Below are positions 1-10,116 of a stretch of 18,507 nt of DNA, piece after piece. Under the pieces are notes generated by a model. The model made no database searches and was not told the origin of the DNA. It was given only the letters and a program-made list of their open reading frames with translations. Each line of letters starts with the position of its first letter. Positions within the stretch are counted from its first letter, which is position 1. Made by a program: the position numbers and the translations under genes. This DNA is from JBFHDX01 sp041584475. GTDB lineage: Bacteria; Pseudomonadota; Alphaproteobacteria; UBA8366; JADFVY01. Where the stretch lies: the NCBI GenBank assembly GCA_041584475.1, contig JBFHDX010000076.1, positions 1-18,507 on the forward strand, in the 5' to 3' direction.

Positions 1-13
1 CGATCCGATTCAT
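1..13 (-). CDS. mnmG: Probable start of mnmG (tRNA uridine modification enzyme), partial
   Basis: Only the first four codons (M-N-R-I) are inside the window, reading leftwards from an ATG at 13-11. The protein cannot be identified from four residues. The call is inferred from context: in alphaproteobacteria mnmE is normally followed by mnmG, rsmG, parA and parB, and a parS site lies directly upstream of this ATG. MnmG proteins often begin with a short M-N-x-x lead into an FAD-binding GxGxxG segment, which fits but proves nothing. No ribosome-binding site is visible, but a TTGACA promoter-like element ends about 8 nt before the ATG, suggesting leaderless initiation. Confidence 0.45.
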
Positions 14-21
14 GGCTCGCT

Positions 22-50
22 TAGATAGGGCCGCAGCCGCGCCCTGTCAA
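22..50 (-). promoter_or_regulatory. Candidate sigma-70 promoter for the mnmG operon, possibly leaderless
   Basis: On the minus strand an exact TTGACA (50-45) is followed, after 17 nt, by TATCTA (27-22), which matches the -10 consensus at three of six positions. The next 8 nt lead straight into the ATG at 13-11, so a transcript started at the usual distance would begin at or next to the start codon. No purine-rich Shine-Dalgarno sequence lies in between. Leaderless mRNAs are common in alphaproteobacteria. The -35 and the spacing are strong; the -10 is weak. Confidence 0.4.
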
Positions 51-76
51 AGGGAACGGCGGTGCCGCCGCGGTGA

Positions 77-92
77 TGTTTCACGTGAAACG
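77..92. promoter_or_regulatory. parS: parS site (ParB-binding centromere element)
   Basis: The 16-mer TGTTTCACGTGAAACG matches the bacterial parS consensus TGTTNCACGTGAAACA at all positions except the last. The 14-bp core at 78-91 is a perfect palindrome, and flanking bases 75-76 and 93-94 also pair. It lies in the gap between the mnmE stop and the probable mnmG start. ParB loads on parS as a CTP-dependent clamp and, with ParA, segregates the origin region. Chromosomal parS sites cluster within tens of kilobases of oriC, and parAB usually lies just past mnmG and rsmG. The putative origin in this window is about 9.8 kb away. I saw no second good match here. Confidence 0.9.
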
Positions 93-107
93 TCGGGCGC
101 CGCGGCG

Positions 108-1454
108 TCATTTGCCGATGCAAAAGTCGCGGAAAATGACGTCGAGCAGCTCCTCGACGTCGACGCGGCCGGTGATCCGTCCGAGCGCCCGCGCGGCCAG
201 TCGCAGATCCTCCGCCCGCAGCTCCGCGAACGCAGCACCTTGGCAACGATCGAGGGCCTCGAGGCAATCCTGCAGCGCTTCGCGATGTCGCATCCGCGTC
301 AGCGCCGGCTGCGCCGTCAGTCCGATGCGCGCCTTGACGATTCCCTCGAGGGCGTCGAGGAAGCCGTCGACGCCGTCGCCGCTGACCACGGAGATCGCGT
401 GGCAGTCCAGCACGTCCTGCGGCGCGTCAAAAGTCGGCGCCCCGAGGTCGAGCTTGTTCAGCACCACGATCGTGGTGTCGTCGACGAGATCCCGCGCCGC
501 TTCGTAGTCGCCCCGCTTTCGCCCGTCGAAGATCGCGATCCGCAGGTTCGCGGCTTCCGCACGCCGCCGTGCGCGCCGGACCCCTTCCTGCTCGATGAGG
601 TCGGCAGCCTCCCGAATGCCGGCGGTATCGGCGAGCACGACGGGGTAGCCGCCAAGATCCAGAGCGACCTCGATCACGTCGCGCGTCGTGCCGGCGATCT
701 CGGAAACGATGGCCGCATCGCGCCGTGCCAGCAGGTTCAGTAGGCTCGACTTGCCGGCGTTCGGCGGTCCGACGATGGCGATATCGAGTCCCTGGCGCAG
801 CCGTTCCCCCCGACGTGAATCATCAAGATGTTGAGAAATTTCTTGCCGAAGACCCAATATGTCGTGGTCGACCGCGGCCGCCACCTCGCCCGGGATTTCC
901 TCGTCGGGGAAGTCGATCCAGGCTTCAAGATGTGCGAGGGTCGCGACGAGCCGCTCGCGCCACTGCTCGTAGACCCTGCCGAGCGCGCCCTCGGCTTGGC
1001 GAAGCGCCTGACGCCGTTGGGCTTCCGTCTCGGCCGCGACCAGATCGCCGATGCCCTCCGCCTCGGTGAGGTCGAGCTTGCCGTTGCCGAAGGCGCGGCG
1101 GGTGAACTCCCCCGGCTCCGCCATCCGCAGTCCCGGCTCCCGGCCAAGCGCGTCGGCGACCGCCGCGATGACGGCGATGCCCCCGTGCAGGTGGAGTTCG
1201 ACCATATCCTCGCCGGAGTAACTGCGCGGCGCCGGAAACCAGATTGCCAGCGCATCATCGAGCCGGACTCCCGTGTCGGGGTCGGTCAGCCTGGCGCAGA
1301 CCGCGCGTCGCGCCGACGGCAGCTCGCTCCAGCCCGCAAGGCGCAGCAGCGCGGGTGCGGCTGCCGGACCCGAGAGTCGCATGACCGCCACGGCCGCGGG
1401 GCCCGGTCCGCTCGACAGCGCGTAGATGGTATCCGAGGCGACGCCGCGTTCCAT
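108..1454 (-). CDS. mnmE: tRNA uridine-5-carboxymethylaminomethyl modification GTPase MnmE
   Basis: The product is 448 residues, normal for the family. With MnmG it installs the (carboxymethyl)aminomethyl group at wobble U34 of certain tRNAs in the cytoplasm. The N-terminal domain (about 1-120) is the folate-binding part and the middle is helical. The G domain shows GPPNAGKS (229-236, P-loop), the GTT switch (255-257), DTAGIR (276-281) and NKLD (333-336). The C-terminus is FCIGK, whose cysteine and CIGK ending are hallmarks of MnmE. I chose the ATG at 1454 (M-E-R-G-V) because the conserved D-T-I-Y-A-L-S-S-G segment follows at once; the frame stays open to an ATG at 1520 but the extra 22 residues look non-coding. 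No strong ribosome-binding site precedes it. It diverges from the DUF255 gene and leads towards parS and mnmG. Confidence 0.97.
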   Translation of the reverse strand: MERGVASDTIYALSSGPGPAAVAVMRLSGPAAAPALLRLAGWSELPSARRAVCARLTDPDTGVRLDDALAIWFPAPRSYSGEDMVELHLHGGIAVIAAVADALGREPGLRMAEPGEFTRRAFGNGKLDLTEAEGIGDLVAAETEAQRRQALRQAEGALGRVYEQWRERLVATLAHLEAWIDFPDEEIPGEVAAAVDHDILGLRQEISQHLDDSRRGERLRQGLDIAIVGPPNAGKSSLLNLLARRDAAIVSEIAGTTRDVIEVALDLGGYPVVLADTAGIREAADLIEQEGVRRARRRAEAANLRIAIFDGRKRGDYEAARDLVDDTTIVVLNKLDLGAPTFDAPQDVLDCHAISVVSGDGVDGFLDALEGIVKARIGLTAQPALTRMRHREALQDCLEALDRCQGAAFAELRAEDLRLAARALGRITGRVDVEELLDVIFRDFCIGK

Positions 1455-1633
1455 TGCCGTTTCATCCGCGGTGGCATTTTCGGGCCGACGCCCGCATTGC
1501 CCGGCGCCGGGGGCTTGCATATCGCCGTACCAGCGCCATTATCGGTCCACGTTCTATACGACCCCGTTACCGCCCCGCGCAACGATGGCCGTACCGCGGC
1601 AGGGTCGGGCAGGTCGCTACAAATGAGGCAACG

Positions 1634-3652
<2,019 letters not shown>

Positions 3653-3662
3653 GGTGCCATCG

Positions 3663-4121
3663 ATGCCGGCACGTCAGATCGCTACCCCGGTCGGGCCGGT
3701 GCTGCTGATCGAGGCCGATGGCCGGCTCGCCGAGATCCGGCTCGCCGCGGATGACGCGGGCGATTGCGACGGCACGCCGCTCCTGCGCCGGGTCGAGCGC
3801 CAGATTGCCGAGTATTTCGGCGGCTCGCGACGCCGCTTCGACCTGCCGCTGACTCCGGCTCCGACGCCCTTCCAGCAACGCGTGCGCGAGGCGATGCTCG
3901 CGATACCCTACGGCCAGACCCGGGCGTACGGCGAGATCGCGCACGAGGCCGGCGGGGCGCCTCGGGCCGTCGGCCAGGCCTGCGGCGCAAATCGCCTGCC
4001 GCTGGTGGTGCCGTGCCACCGCGTCGTTGCCGCGCACGGCATCGGCGGATACTCCGGCGGCGCCGGCCTGGCCACGAAGCGATTCCTCCTCGCACTGGAA
4101 AGCGGGGCGCCGGCCCGATAA
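3663..4121 (+). CDS. ogt: Methylated-DNA--protein-cysteine methyltransferase (O6-alkylguanine repair)
   Basis: A 152-residue suicide repair protein that transfers the alkyl group from O6-alkylguanine in DNA to its own cysteine. The active-site motif is VVPCHRVV with Cys118, followed by the IGGYSGG loop (127-133). The helix-turn-helix DNA-binding part contains the P-Y-G-x-T-x-x-Y-G-E-I segment (82-92) and the RAVGQACGANRLPLVVPCHR region. The N-terminal domain (about 1-65) is short. Length fits Ogt-type proteins rather than Ada fusions. The start at 3663 follows GAGG (3651-3654), which overlaps the preceding stop codon. An upstream in-frame start at 3627 lies inside the previous gene and is less likely. 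It is probably translated with its upstream neighbour in one operon. Confidence 0.94.
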   Translation: MPARQIATPVGPVLLIEADGRLAEIRLAADDAGDCDGTPLLRRVERQIAEYFGGSRRRFDLPLTPAPTPFQQRVREAMLAIPYGQTRAYGEIAHEAGGAPRAVGQACGANRLPLVVPCHRVVAAHGIGGYSGGAGLATKRFLLALESGAPAR

Positions 4122-4185
4122 CATCCGCTCGGGCGGCCATCCGGTCCGACCCGAACAATCCGCGCCGACAGGGAGACAGCCAACG

Positions 4186-4878
4186 ATGCCAGATATCACG
4201 ATCAACGGCCGTGACGGCGAGTTTTCGGCCTATCTTGCGACCCCGCCGTCCGGTTCGGGGCCCGGGCTTCTGGTGATACAGGAGATATTCGGCGTCAACG
4301 ACTCGATGCGTCGCATGTGCGACGAGTTCGCCGCGCAGGGATTCGTTGCGCTCTGCCCCGATCTGTTCTGGCGACAGGAGCCCGGCATTCAGATCACCGA
4401 CAAGACCGACGAGGAATGGGCCAAGGCGTTCGAACTGTTCCAGGGCTTCGACGTCGATAAGGGTGTCGAGGACCTCAAGGACAGCCTTGCGGCCCTGCGC
4501 GGGCTCGACGCCTGCACCGGCAAGGCGGGCAGCGTCGGCTATTGTCTCGGCGGGAAGCTTGCGTTCCTGATGGCAACGAGGTCTGACGCCGACTGCAACA
4601 TCTCCTATTACGGCGTCGAGCTCGACAAGCTGGTCGGCGAGGCGAAGGCCATCCGCCATCCGACGCTCCTGCACATCGCCGAGGAGGACGAGTTCGTGCC
4701 GAAGGAGGCGCAAGCCAAGGTTAAGAAGGCGCTCGCCGGACACGCGCAGGTGACGATCTTCAGCTATCCGGGGATGCCGCACGCCTTCGCCCGCGATGGC
4801 GGCATTCACTACGACGCCGAAGCCGCAAAGCTGGCCAACGGCCGCAGCGCCGAATTCCTGCAGCAGAACCTGACGTGA
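4186..4878 (+). CDS. Dienelactone hydrolase family protein
   Basis: A 230-residue alpha/beta hydrolase. The DLH-type catalytic triad is visible: Cys120 in the nucleophile elbow GYCLGG, Asp168 in EEDEFVP and His199 in GMPHAFAR. Glu33 in IQEIFGVND matches the Glu that activates the cysteine in classical dienelactone hydrolases. True carboxymethylenebutenolidases act in chlorocatechol breakdown, but no other catechol-pathway gene is here, so the substrate is open. No signal peptide is seen. The start at 4186 follows GGGAGA (4171-4176) at 9 nt and fits the family's N-terminus. A 64-nt gap separates it from ogt, and the downstream oxidoreductase begins 10 nt after its stop. Confidence 0.93.
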   Translation: MPDITINGRDGEFSAYLATPPSGSGPGLLVIQEIFGVNDSMRRMCDEFAAQGFVALCPDLFWRQEPGIQITDKTDEEWAKAFELFQGFDVDKGVEDLKDSLAALRGLDACTGKAGSVGYCLGGKLAFLMATRSDADCNISYYGVELDKLVGEAKAIRHPTLLHIAEEDEFVPKEAQAKVKKALAGHAQVTIFSYPGMPHAFARDGGIHYDAEAAKLANGRSAEFLQQNLT

Positions 4879-4888
4879 GGCGAGCGAG

Positions 4889-5863
4889 ATGACACACGCG
4901 ATCCGAATCCATGAGCATGGCGGCCCCGAAGTCCTGCGCTGGGACGAGGTCGAGGTCGGCGACCCCGCGGAAGGCGAGGTTCTCGTCCGGCAGACGGCGA
5001 TCGGGCTGAACTACATCGACGTCTATCATCGCACCGGCCTCTATCCGATCGCCAAGCTGCCCAGCGCCATCGGCATGGAAGCGGCCGGTATTGTCGAGGC
5101 CGTCGGACCCGGCGCGACCGATTTCAAGCCGGGCGACCGGGTCGCCTACGCCGGGTACGCGCCGGGCGCCTACGCGGAGGCCCGGCTGCTGCCGGCCCAC
5201 AGGCTGGTGCCGCTGCCCGACGACATCGACGATCGCCAGGCGGCGGCGATGATGCTGCAAGGCATGACCGCCGAGTATCTGATCCGCCGCACATTCCCGG
5301 TCCGCGCCGGTCAGACGGTGCTGTGGCATGCCGCGGCGGGCGGTGTCGGCCTGATCGCCTGCCAGTGGCTCAAGCAGCTTGGCGCCACCGTGATCGGCAC
5401 GGTCGGTTCGGACGAGAAGGCGGAGCTCGCCAAGGCGCACGGCTGCGATCACCCGATCATCTACAGCCGCGAGAAGTTCCCCGAGCGGGTCAAGGAAATC
5501 ACGGACGGCAAGGGCGTGCCGGTGGTCTTCGACGGCGTCGGCAAGGATACCTGGGACGGTTCGCTGGACTGCCTCGCGCCGCGCGGCATGATGGTCAGCT
5601 TCGGCAACGCCTCGGGACCGGTGCCGCCGGTCAATCTGGCCATACTCTCGCAGAAGGGCTCGCTGTACGTGACGCGGCCGACGCTCATGACCTACACCGC
5701 CAGTCGCGGCGATCTCCTCGAGAGTGCTGGAGCGCTGTTCGCCGCGGTCAAGGCCGGACTCAGGATCGAGATCAACCAGAGTTTCGCGCTCAAGGACGCG
5801 GCCGAGGCGCACCGCGCGATCGAGGGCCGGCGTACGACCGGGTCGACGATCCTGCTGCCGTAG
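4889..5863 (+). CDS. qor: NADPH:quinone oxidoreductase, zinc-independent MDR superfamily
   Basis: A 324-residue medium-chain dehydrogenase/reductase of the zeta-crystallin/Qor type. Diagnostic segments are NYIDVYHRTGLY (41-52), GMEAAGIVEAVG (62-73) and the nucleotide-binding AAAGGVG (148-154) in a Rossmann fold. The cysteine and histidine ligands for catalytic zinc found in alcohol dehydrogenases are absent, as expected for quinone reductases. Members reduce quinones or other electrophilic carbonyls using NADPH. The start follows GAGG (4877-4880), which overlaps the stop of the hydrolase gene at 8 nt spacing, so the two genes are probably translationally linked. It converges on rho. Substrate specificity cannot be read from the sequence. 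Confidence 0.94.
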   Translation: MTHAIRIHEHGGPEVLRWDEVEVGDPAEGEVLVRQTAIGLNYIDVYHRTGLYPIAKLPSAIGMEAAGIVEAVGPGATDFKPGDRVAYAGYAPGAYAEARLLPAHRLVPLPDDIDDRQAAAMMLQGMTAEYLIRRTFPVRAGQTVLWHAAAGGVGLIACQWLKQLGATVIGTVGSDEKAELAKAHGCDHPIIYSREKFPERVKEITDGKGVPVVFDGVGKDTWDGSLDCLAPRGMMVSFGNASGPVPPVNLAILSQKGSLYVTRPTLMTYTASRGDLLESAGALFAAVKAGLRIEINQSFALKDAAEAHRAIEGRRTTGSTILLP

Positions 5864-5895
5864 CGGTCGAAACCCTGTGCGGACTGTGCGGATCT

Positions 5896-5922
5896 GCCGC
5901 TGCAGCGGCGGCCGGCCGTTTT
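5896..5922 (+). terminator. Weak candidate terminator after the plus-strand cassette
   Basis: The perfect palindrome GCCGCTGCAGCGGC (5896-5909) can form a 5-bp stem with a TGCA loop. It is followed by GGCCGGCCG and then TTTT (5919-5922). The hairpin is separated from the short T run by another GC-rich self-complementary stretch, so this is not a classic intrinsic terminator. Position, 33 nt after the qor stop and before the convergent rho gene, supports the role. Confidence 0.35.
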
Positions 5923-6005
5923 GGAATTGGGACGAAAGCGCGGGTGTGCGGGGTGCGCGGCGGTGCTGGCTGCAAGCTCGTCGATTTTACGCTTTCTGCA
6001 GATAC

Positions 6006-6020
6006 CAGTAGGCGCGACGC

Positions 6021-6026
<6 letters not shown>
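6006..6026. terminator. Perfect 9-bp hairpin overlapping the rho stop codon
   Basis: CAGTAGGCG (6006-6014) and CGCCTACTG (6018-6026) are exact reverse complements separated by CGA. The rho stop codon (TAG, 6023-6021) lies within one arm. No T run follows on either strand, so it is not a canonical intrinsic terminator. It could define the 3' end of the rho mRNA or act from both directions between convergent qor and rho. The structure is seen directly; the function is inferred. Confidence 0.5.
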
Positions 6027-7277
<1,251 letters not shown>

Positions 7278-7600
7278 GGCTGACTCTGACTACCGATCGC
7301 GAGTGGCATATGCCGGAGGCTCCGGCGCTTTGCGGCCACGTTCTGAAGCTTTTCGGCGATCGATTATTCCGGGGGGAAGATGATCTCGACAGATGGCGGA
7401 TACTGCCCCTGTCGGTGTTCAACTTGGCGTACACAATAGCGCAATTCGTGTCAACGGCCAAGCTTGATCGCATGAATGCCCGGATTCGCTGGCCTTATCG
7501 CTGTTTCAGCACGCGCCGCTCGTTGCCCGGACAGCGTCGATATGGGAATCGCGTCGGGCATGCGCAAGTCCTGAAACCCGTGCCGTGTGCCGGCGCCGCC
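7278..7600 (-). promoter_or_regulatory. Gap between hemH and rho: rho leader and promoter region
   Basis: This 323-nt gap has no convincing gene on either strand. On the minus strand an exact TTGACA (7454-7449) sits about 170 nt before the rho ATG. The matching -10 position at 17 nt (TACGCC) is poor, so the promoter is tentative. If used, the rho mRNA would have a leader of roughly 145 nt. Many relatives have a hemJ-like gene between hemE/hemH and rho; the gap is too short for one and I see no remnant. Confidence 0.35.
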
Positions 7601-8692
7601 TCACGACCGCCGGACTTCCCGGGGCACCGGGCCGAGCGACGCGTCCGCCATCGCGCACTGCGAGGTCTCTGCAGGGCAGATCCGCGCGCCACAGCCGCTC
7701 GCGGGCGACGCGTCCGTGGCCATCGCTGCCCTCACGAGCCCGGCCAGGCCGGCGATGAATTGCTCCGCGTCGCCGACGGTCGGTACTCGCTCGTATGCCG
7801 GGACACCGTGCTCTTCCGCCAGTCGACGGTATTCGATGTCGAGTTCGACCAGGGTCTCCGAATGTTCCGAGACGAAGGCGACGGGCGCAACGACCAGCGG
7901 CACGCCGTCCCGACCCGCCCGTTCGATTTCGGCGTCGGTGTAGGGACCGATCCACTCGAGCGGTCCGACGCGGCTCTGGTAGGACACCAGCCAGTCCGGT
8001 GCCTGTCCGAGGCGGTGGGTCACCGCCTTCGCGATGGCCTGCGCGGACAGCTCCACCTGCCACTGGTAGGGATCGCCGCGCGCCACCGTGCGTTTCGGCA
8101 AGCCGTGAGCGGAGAAGAGAATTCTCGGTCTTCCCTTTTTCGAGCAGGCCTTCCAGCGTTCCGCAACCCGTTCCGCCATCGCTTCGACGAAACCGCCATT
8201 GTCCGGATAGCAGCAGACCGCGCGCCCGGCTTCGGCGAGGCCGGCCGCGCTCGCCGCGCGATACCAGTCGGTCAGCGAGGATCCGGTCGTCGTCGTCGAG
8301 AACTGCGGATAGAGCGGCAGCAAGACGGTCGCATCGGCCTCGAAGGCCTTGACGTCGCGCGCGGCCTCCGCGGCGAACGGATGCCAGTAGCGCATGGCGA
8401 CGAAACAGCGCACATCGCCCAGGTCCGAGAGCTTACGCTGCAATGCGACGGCCTGCGCCTTCGTGTTCTCGAGCAACGGAGACCGTCCCCCGAGTTCGGC
8501 GTAGATCTCACGCGCGACCGGCGCCCGCCGTCGCGAGATGAACTGTGCCAGAGACCAGCGCAGCGGTGCCGGCGCCCCGATTATCGCGGGATCGTTGAAC
8601 AGATTGAACAGGAACGGCTGCACCGCATCGGGACTGTCGGGTCCGCCCAGGTTGAAAAGCACCACCGCCACGCGTTTCGCGGACTGATCCAT
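7601..8692 (-). CDS. hemH: Ferrochelatase (protoheme ferro-lyase)
   Basis: A 363-residue enzyme that inserts Fe2+ into protoporphyrin IX, the last step of protoheme synthesis. The N-terminus R-V-A-V-V-L-F-N-L-G-G-P-D, the LLPLYPQFS segment (124-132), the catalytic FSAHGLP with His196 and the FVSEHSETL motif (273-281, Glu276) are all present. The C-terminal tail after about residue 325 carries Cys334, Cys339 and Cys346; with an internal cysteine (Cys160 or Cys161) these could bind a [2Fe-2S] cluster as described for Caulobacter ferrochelatase. The start is the ATG at 8692, sharing one base with the hemE stop (TGATG), which implies translational coupling. The frame stays open about 200 codons further upstream, but that is a shadow of hemE. 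Confidence 0.97.
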   Translation of the reverse strand: MDQSAKRVAVVLFNLGGPDSPDAVQPFLFNLFNDPAIIGAPAPLRWSLAQFISRRRAPVAREIYAELGGRSPLLENTKAQAVALQRKLSDLGDVRCFVAMRYWHPFAAEAARDVKAFEADATVLLPLYPQFSTTTTGSSLTDWYRAASAAGLAEAGRAVCCYPDNGGFVEAMAERVAERWKACSKKGRPRILFSAHGLPKRTVARGDPYQWQVELSAQAIAKAVTHRLGQAPDWLVSYQSRVGPLEWIGPYTDAEIERAGRDGVPLVVAPVAFVSEHSETLVELDIEYRRLAEEHGVPAYERVPTVGDAEQFIAGLAGLVRAAMATDASPASGCGARICPAETSQCAMADASLGPVPREVRRS

Positions 8693-9759
8693 CACCGCCG
8701 ACCCCGGACAAGTTCCACCAAGCGCGCGACGTGCTCCGGCGGCGTCTCCTTGACGATCCCGTGACCCAGGTTGAATATCAGCGGGCCGGCAGCCAGTTCG
8801 TCCAGGATCGTCGTCACGGCGCGCTCCATCGCTTCGCCGCCGGTGAGCAAGACCAAGGGATCGAGATTGCCCTGCATTGCTACGCGCGACTGCAGACGCT
8901 GCCGCGCCCAGCGCAGGGGAATGGTCGAGTCGAGGCTGACCGCGTCGACGCCCGTTGCATCGACGTAAGCCTCGTAGAGCACCCCGGCACCGCGCGGAAA
9001 TCCGATGATCGGCACCTCCGGATGAGCGGCCTTTACGGCAGCAACGATCTCTTTCGTCGGGCCGATGACCCAGCTTCGGAATTCTGACTCGGTCAGCACC
9101 CCGGCCCAGCTGTCGAACAGCTGCAGGACCTGCGCACCCGCATCGGCTTGCCGACAGAGGTATTCGGCGGTCGCGGCGCTGACGAGGTCGAGCAGACGTG
9201 AGAACCCCGCGGCGTCGCCGAGACCCCATTTTCGCACCCGCGCGAAGTCCCGGCTGCTGCCGCCCTCGACCATGTAGGTCGCAACCGTCCACGGCGCGCC
9301 GGCGAAGCCGATCAGTGCCACCGTGTCCGGCAAGGCGGCGGCAAGGCGCCGGACGGTCTCGTAAACCGGCGCCAGATGCTCGTGGAACCCCTGCATCCCA
9401 AGCTGGGACAGCGCCTCAACATCGGTAACGGCGTCGAGGCGCGGACCTTCGCCTTCCGCGAAACGGACGCGCTGCCCGAGGGCGTCGGGTACGACGAGGA
9501 TGTCGGAAAACAGGATCGCCGCGTCGAACCCGTAGCGACGGATCGGCTGCAGCGTGACTTCCACGGCCAGCTCGGGCGTATAGCACAGTTCCAGAAATCC
9601 GCCGACCTGCGCACGGATCCGCCGGTATTCGGGAAGGTAACGTCCCGCCTGGCGCATCAGCCAGAGCGGCGGTGGCTGGACCGACCCGCCGGCGAGGACT
9701 TTCATCAGAGGATTTTGTGGCGCGTGGATAGATGATTTCGTGTGCTTTGGATCGGTCAT
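8692..9759 (-). CDS. hemE: Uroporphyrinogen decarboxylase
   Basis: A 355-residue cytoplasmic enzyme that decarboxylates the four acetate side chains of uroporphyrinogen III to give coproporphyrinogen III. The family signature PLWLMRQAGRYLPEYR (31-46) contains the substrate-binding arginines. ILFSDILVVPDALG (82-95) contains the catalytic Asp86, and the second signature GFAGAPWTVATYMVEGG follows later. I chose ATG 9759 (M-T-D-P-K-H); no good ribosome-binding site precedes it, and an internal Met about 18 residues in is a shorter alternative. The open frame runs on upstream to 9879 through the putative origin and is not believed. It is the first gene of a hemE-hemH unit leaving the origin to the left. 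In Caulobacter the hemE promoters lie inside the origin. Confidence 0.96.
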   Translation of the reverse strand: MTDPKHTKSSIHAPQNPLMKVLAGGSVQPPPLWLMRQAGRYLPEYRRIRAQVGGFLELCYTPELAVEVTLQPIRRYGFDAAILFSDILVVPDALGQRVRFAEGEGPRLDAVTDVEALSQLGMQGFHEHLAPVYETVRRLAAALPDTVALIGFAGAPWTVATYMVEGGSSRDFARVRKWGLGDAAGFSRLLDLVSAATAEYLCRQADAGAQVLQLFDSWAGVLTESEFRSWVIGPTKEIVAAVKAAHPEVPIIGFPRGAGVLYEAYVDATGVDAVSLDSTIPLRWARQRLQSRVAMQGNLDPLVLLTGGEAMERAVTTILDELAAGPLIFNLGHGIVKETPPEHVARLVELVRGRR

Positions 9760-9790
9760 GAGCCCGGCGTTGCGCGATTGAGCGCCCTCA

Positions 9791-9818
9791 ATACTATTCT
9801 TTTCTTGAAAAAGAAAAG
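9791..9818. repeat. AT-rich palindrome, candidate DNA unwinding element
   Basis: Within a GC-rich region, 22 of these 28 bases are A or T. CTTTTCTT (9799-9806) and AAGAAAAG (9811-9818) are exact reverse complements around GAAA, forming an 8-bp stem. It lies 32 nt upstream of the hemE ATG and at the edge of the putative origin. It could be the unwinding element, part of the hemE leader, or both. Confidence 0.55.
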
Positions 9819-9852
9819 GTTGTAGCGATGGTTGGACGGTTGCACTGCGGGG

Positions 9853-9879
9853 ATTATCCGATATCCAACGAGAGGGCAA
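9853..9879 (-). promoter_or_regulatory. Weak candidate hemE promoter inside the putative origin
   Basis: On the minus strand GATAAT (9858-9853) matches five of six -10 bases. TTGCCC (9879-9874) lies 15 nt upstream as a possible -35, shorter than the ideal 17. Transcription would run leftwards into hemE. Origin-embedded hemE promoters are known from Caulobacter; the assignment here is tentative. Confidence 0.3.
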
Positions 9880-9886
9880 GGGTCGC

Positions 9887-9895
9887 TGTGCATAA
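9887..9895 (-). promoter_or_regulatory. DnaA box (TTATGCACA)
   Basis: The plus strand reads TGTGCATAA, so the minus strand is TTATGCACA, an exact match to TTATNCACA. It lies near the middle of the hemE/PPDK-regulator gap, in opposite orientation to the box at 10108. Confidence 0.75.
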
Positions 9896-10107
9896 GTGAA
9901 GGGCTGTTGACAGGAGGTGGAAAAAGTTCCGGCAACGGCGTGGATTGCAGCATCTCACACGCCGAAAAAGCCGGGGAAAAGTCGTCCGCCGCGACGTTTC
10001 CGGTGCAATTCGATGGGCGGGGACGAATCGATCCACGGCGGGAGAACGCGGGGACAGGAGGTTAAGTACGCCGCCAATGAATCGGTGGGCGGGCGGAGGC
10101 AACGCGG

Positions 10108-10116
10108 TTATACACA
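10108..10116 (+). promoter_or_regulatory. DnaA box (TTATACACA)
   Basis: TTATACACA is an exact match to the consensus TTATNCACA. It lies 47 nt before the start codon of the PPDK-regulator gene, at the right edge of the putative origin, so DnaA bound here could also affect that gene's transcription. Confidence 0.78.

Noticed and set aside
8693..9292. In-frame extension of hemH upstream by 200 codons, as if a fusion protein
   Set aside because: The extension is another frame of hemE. The ferrochelatase N-terminus begins exactly at 8692.
10062..10080. CtrA-binding site at GGTTAAG in the origin gap
   Set aside because: The second TTAA at 7-nt spacing is absent, so only a half-site is present.
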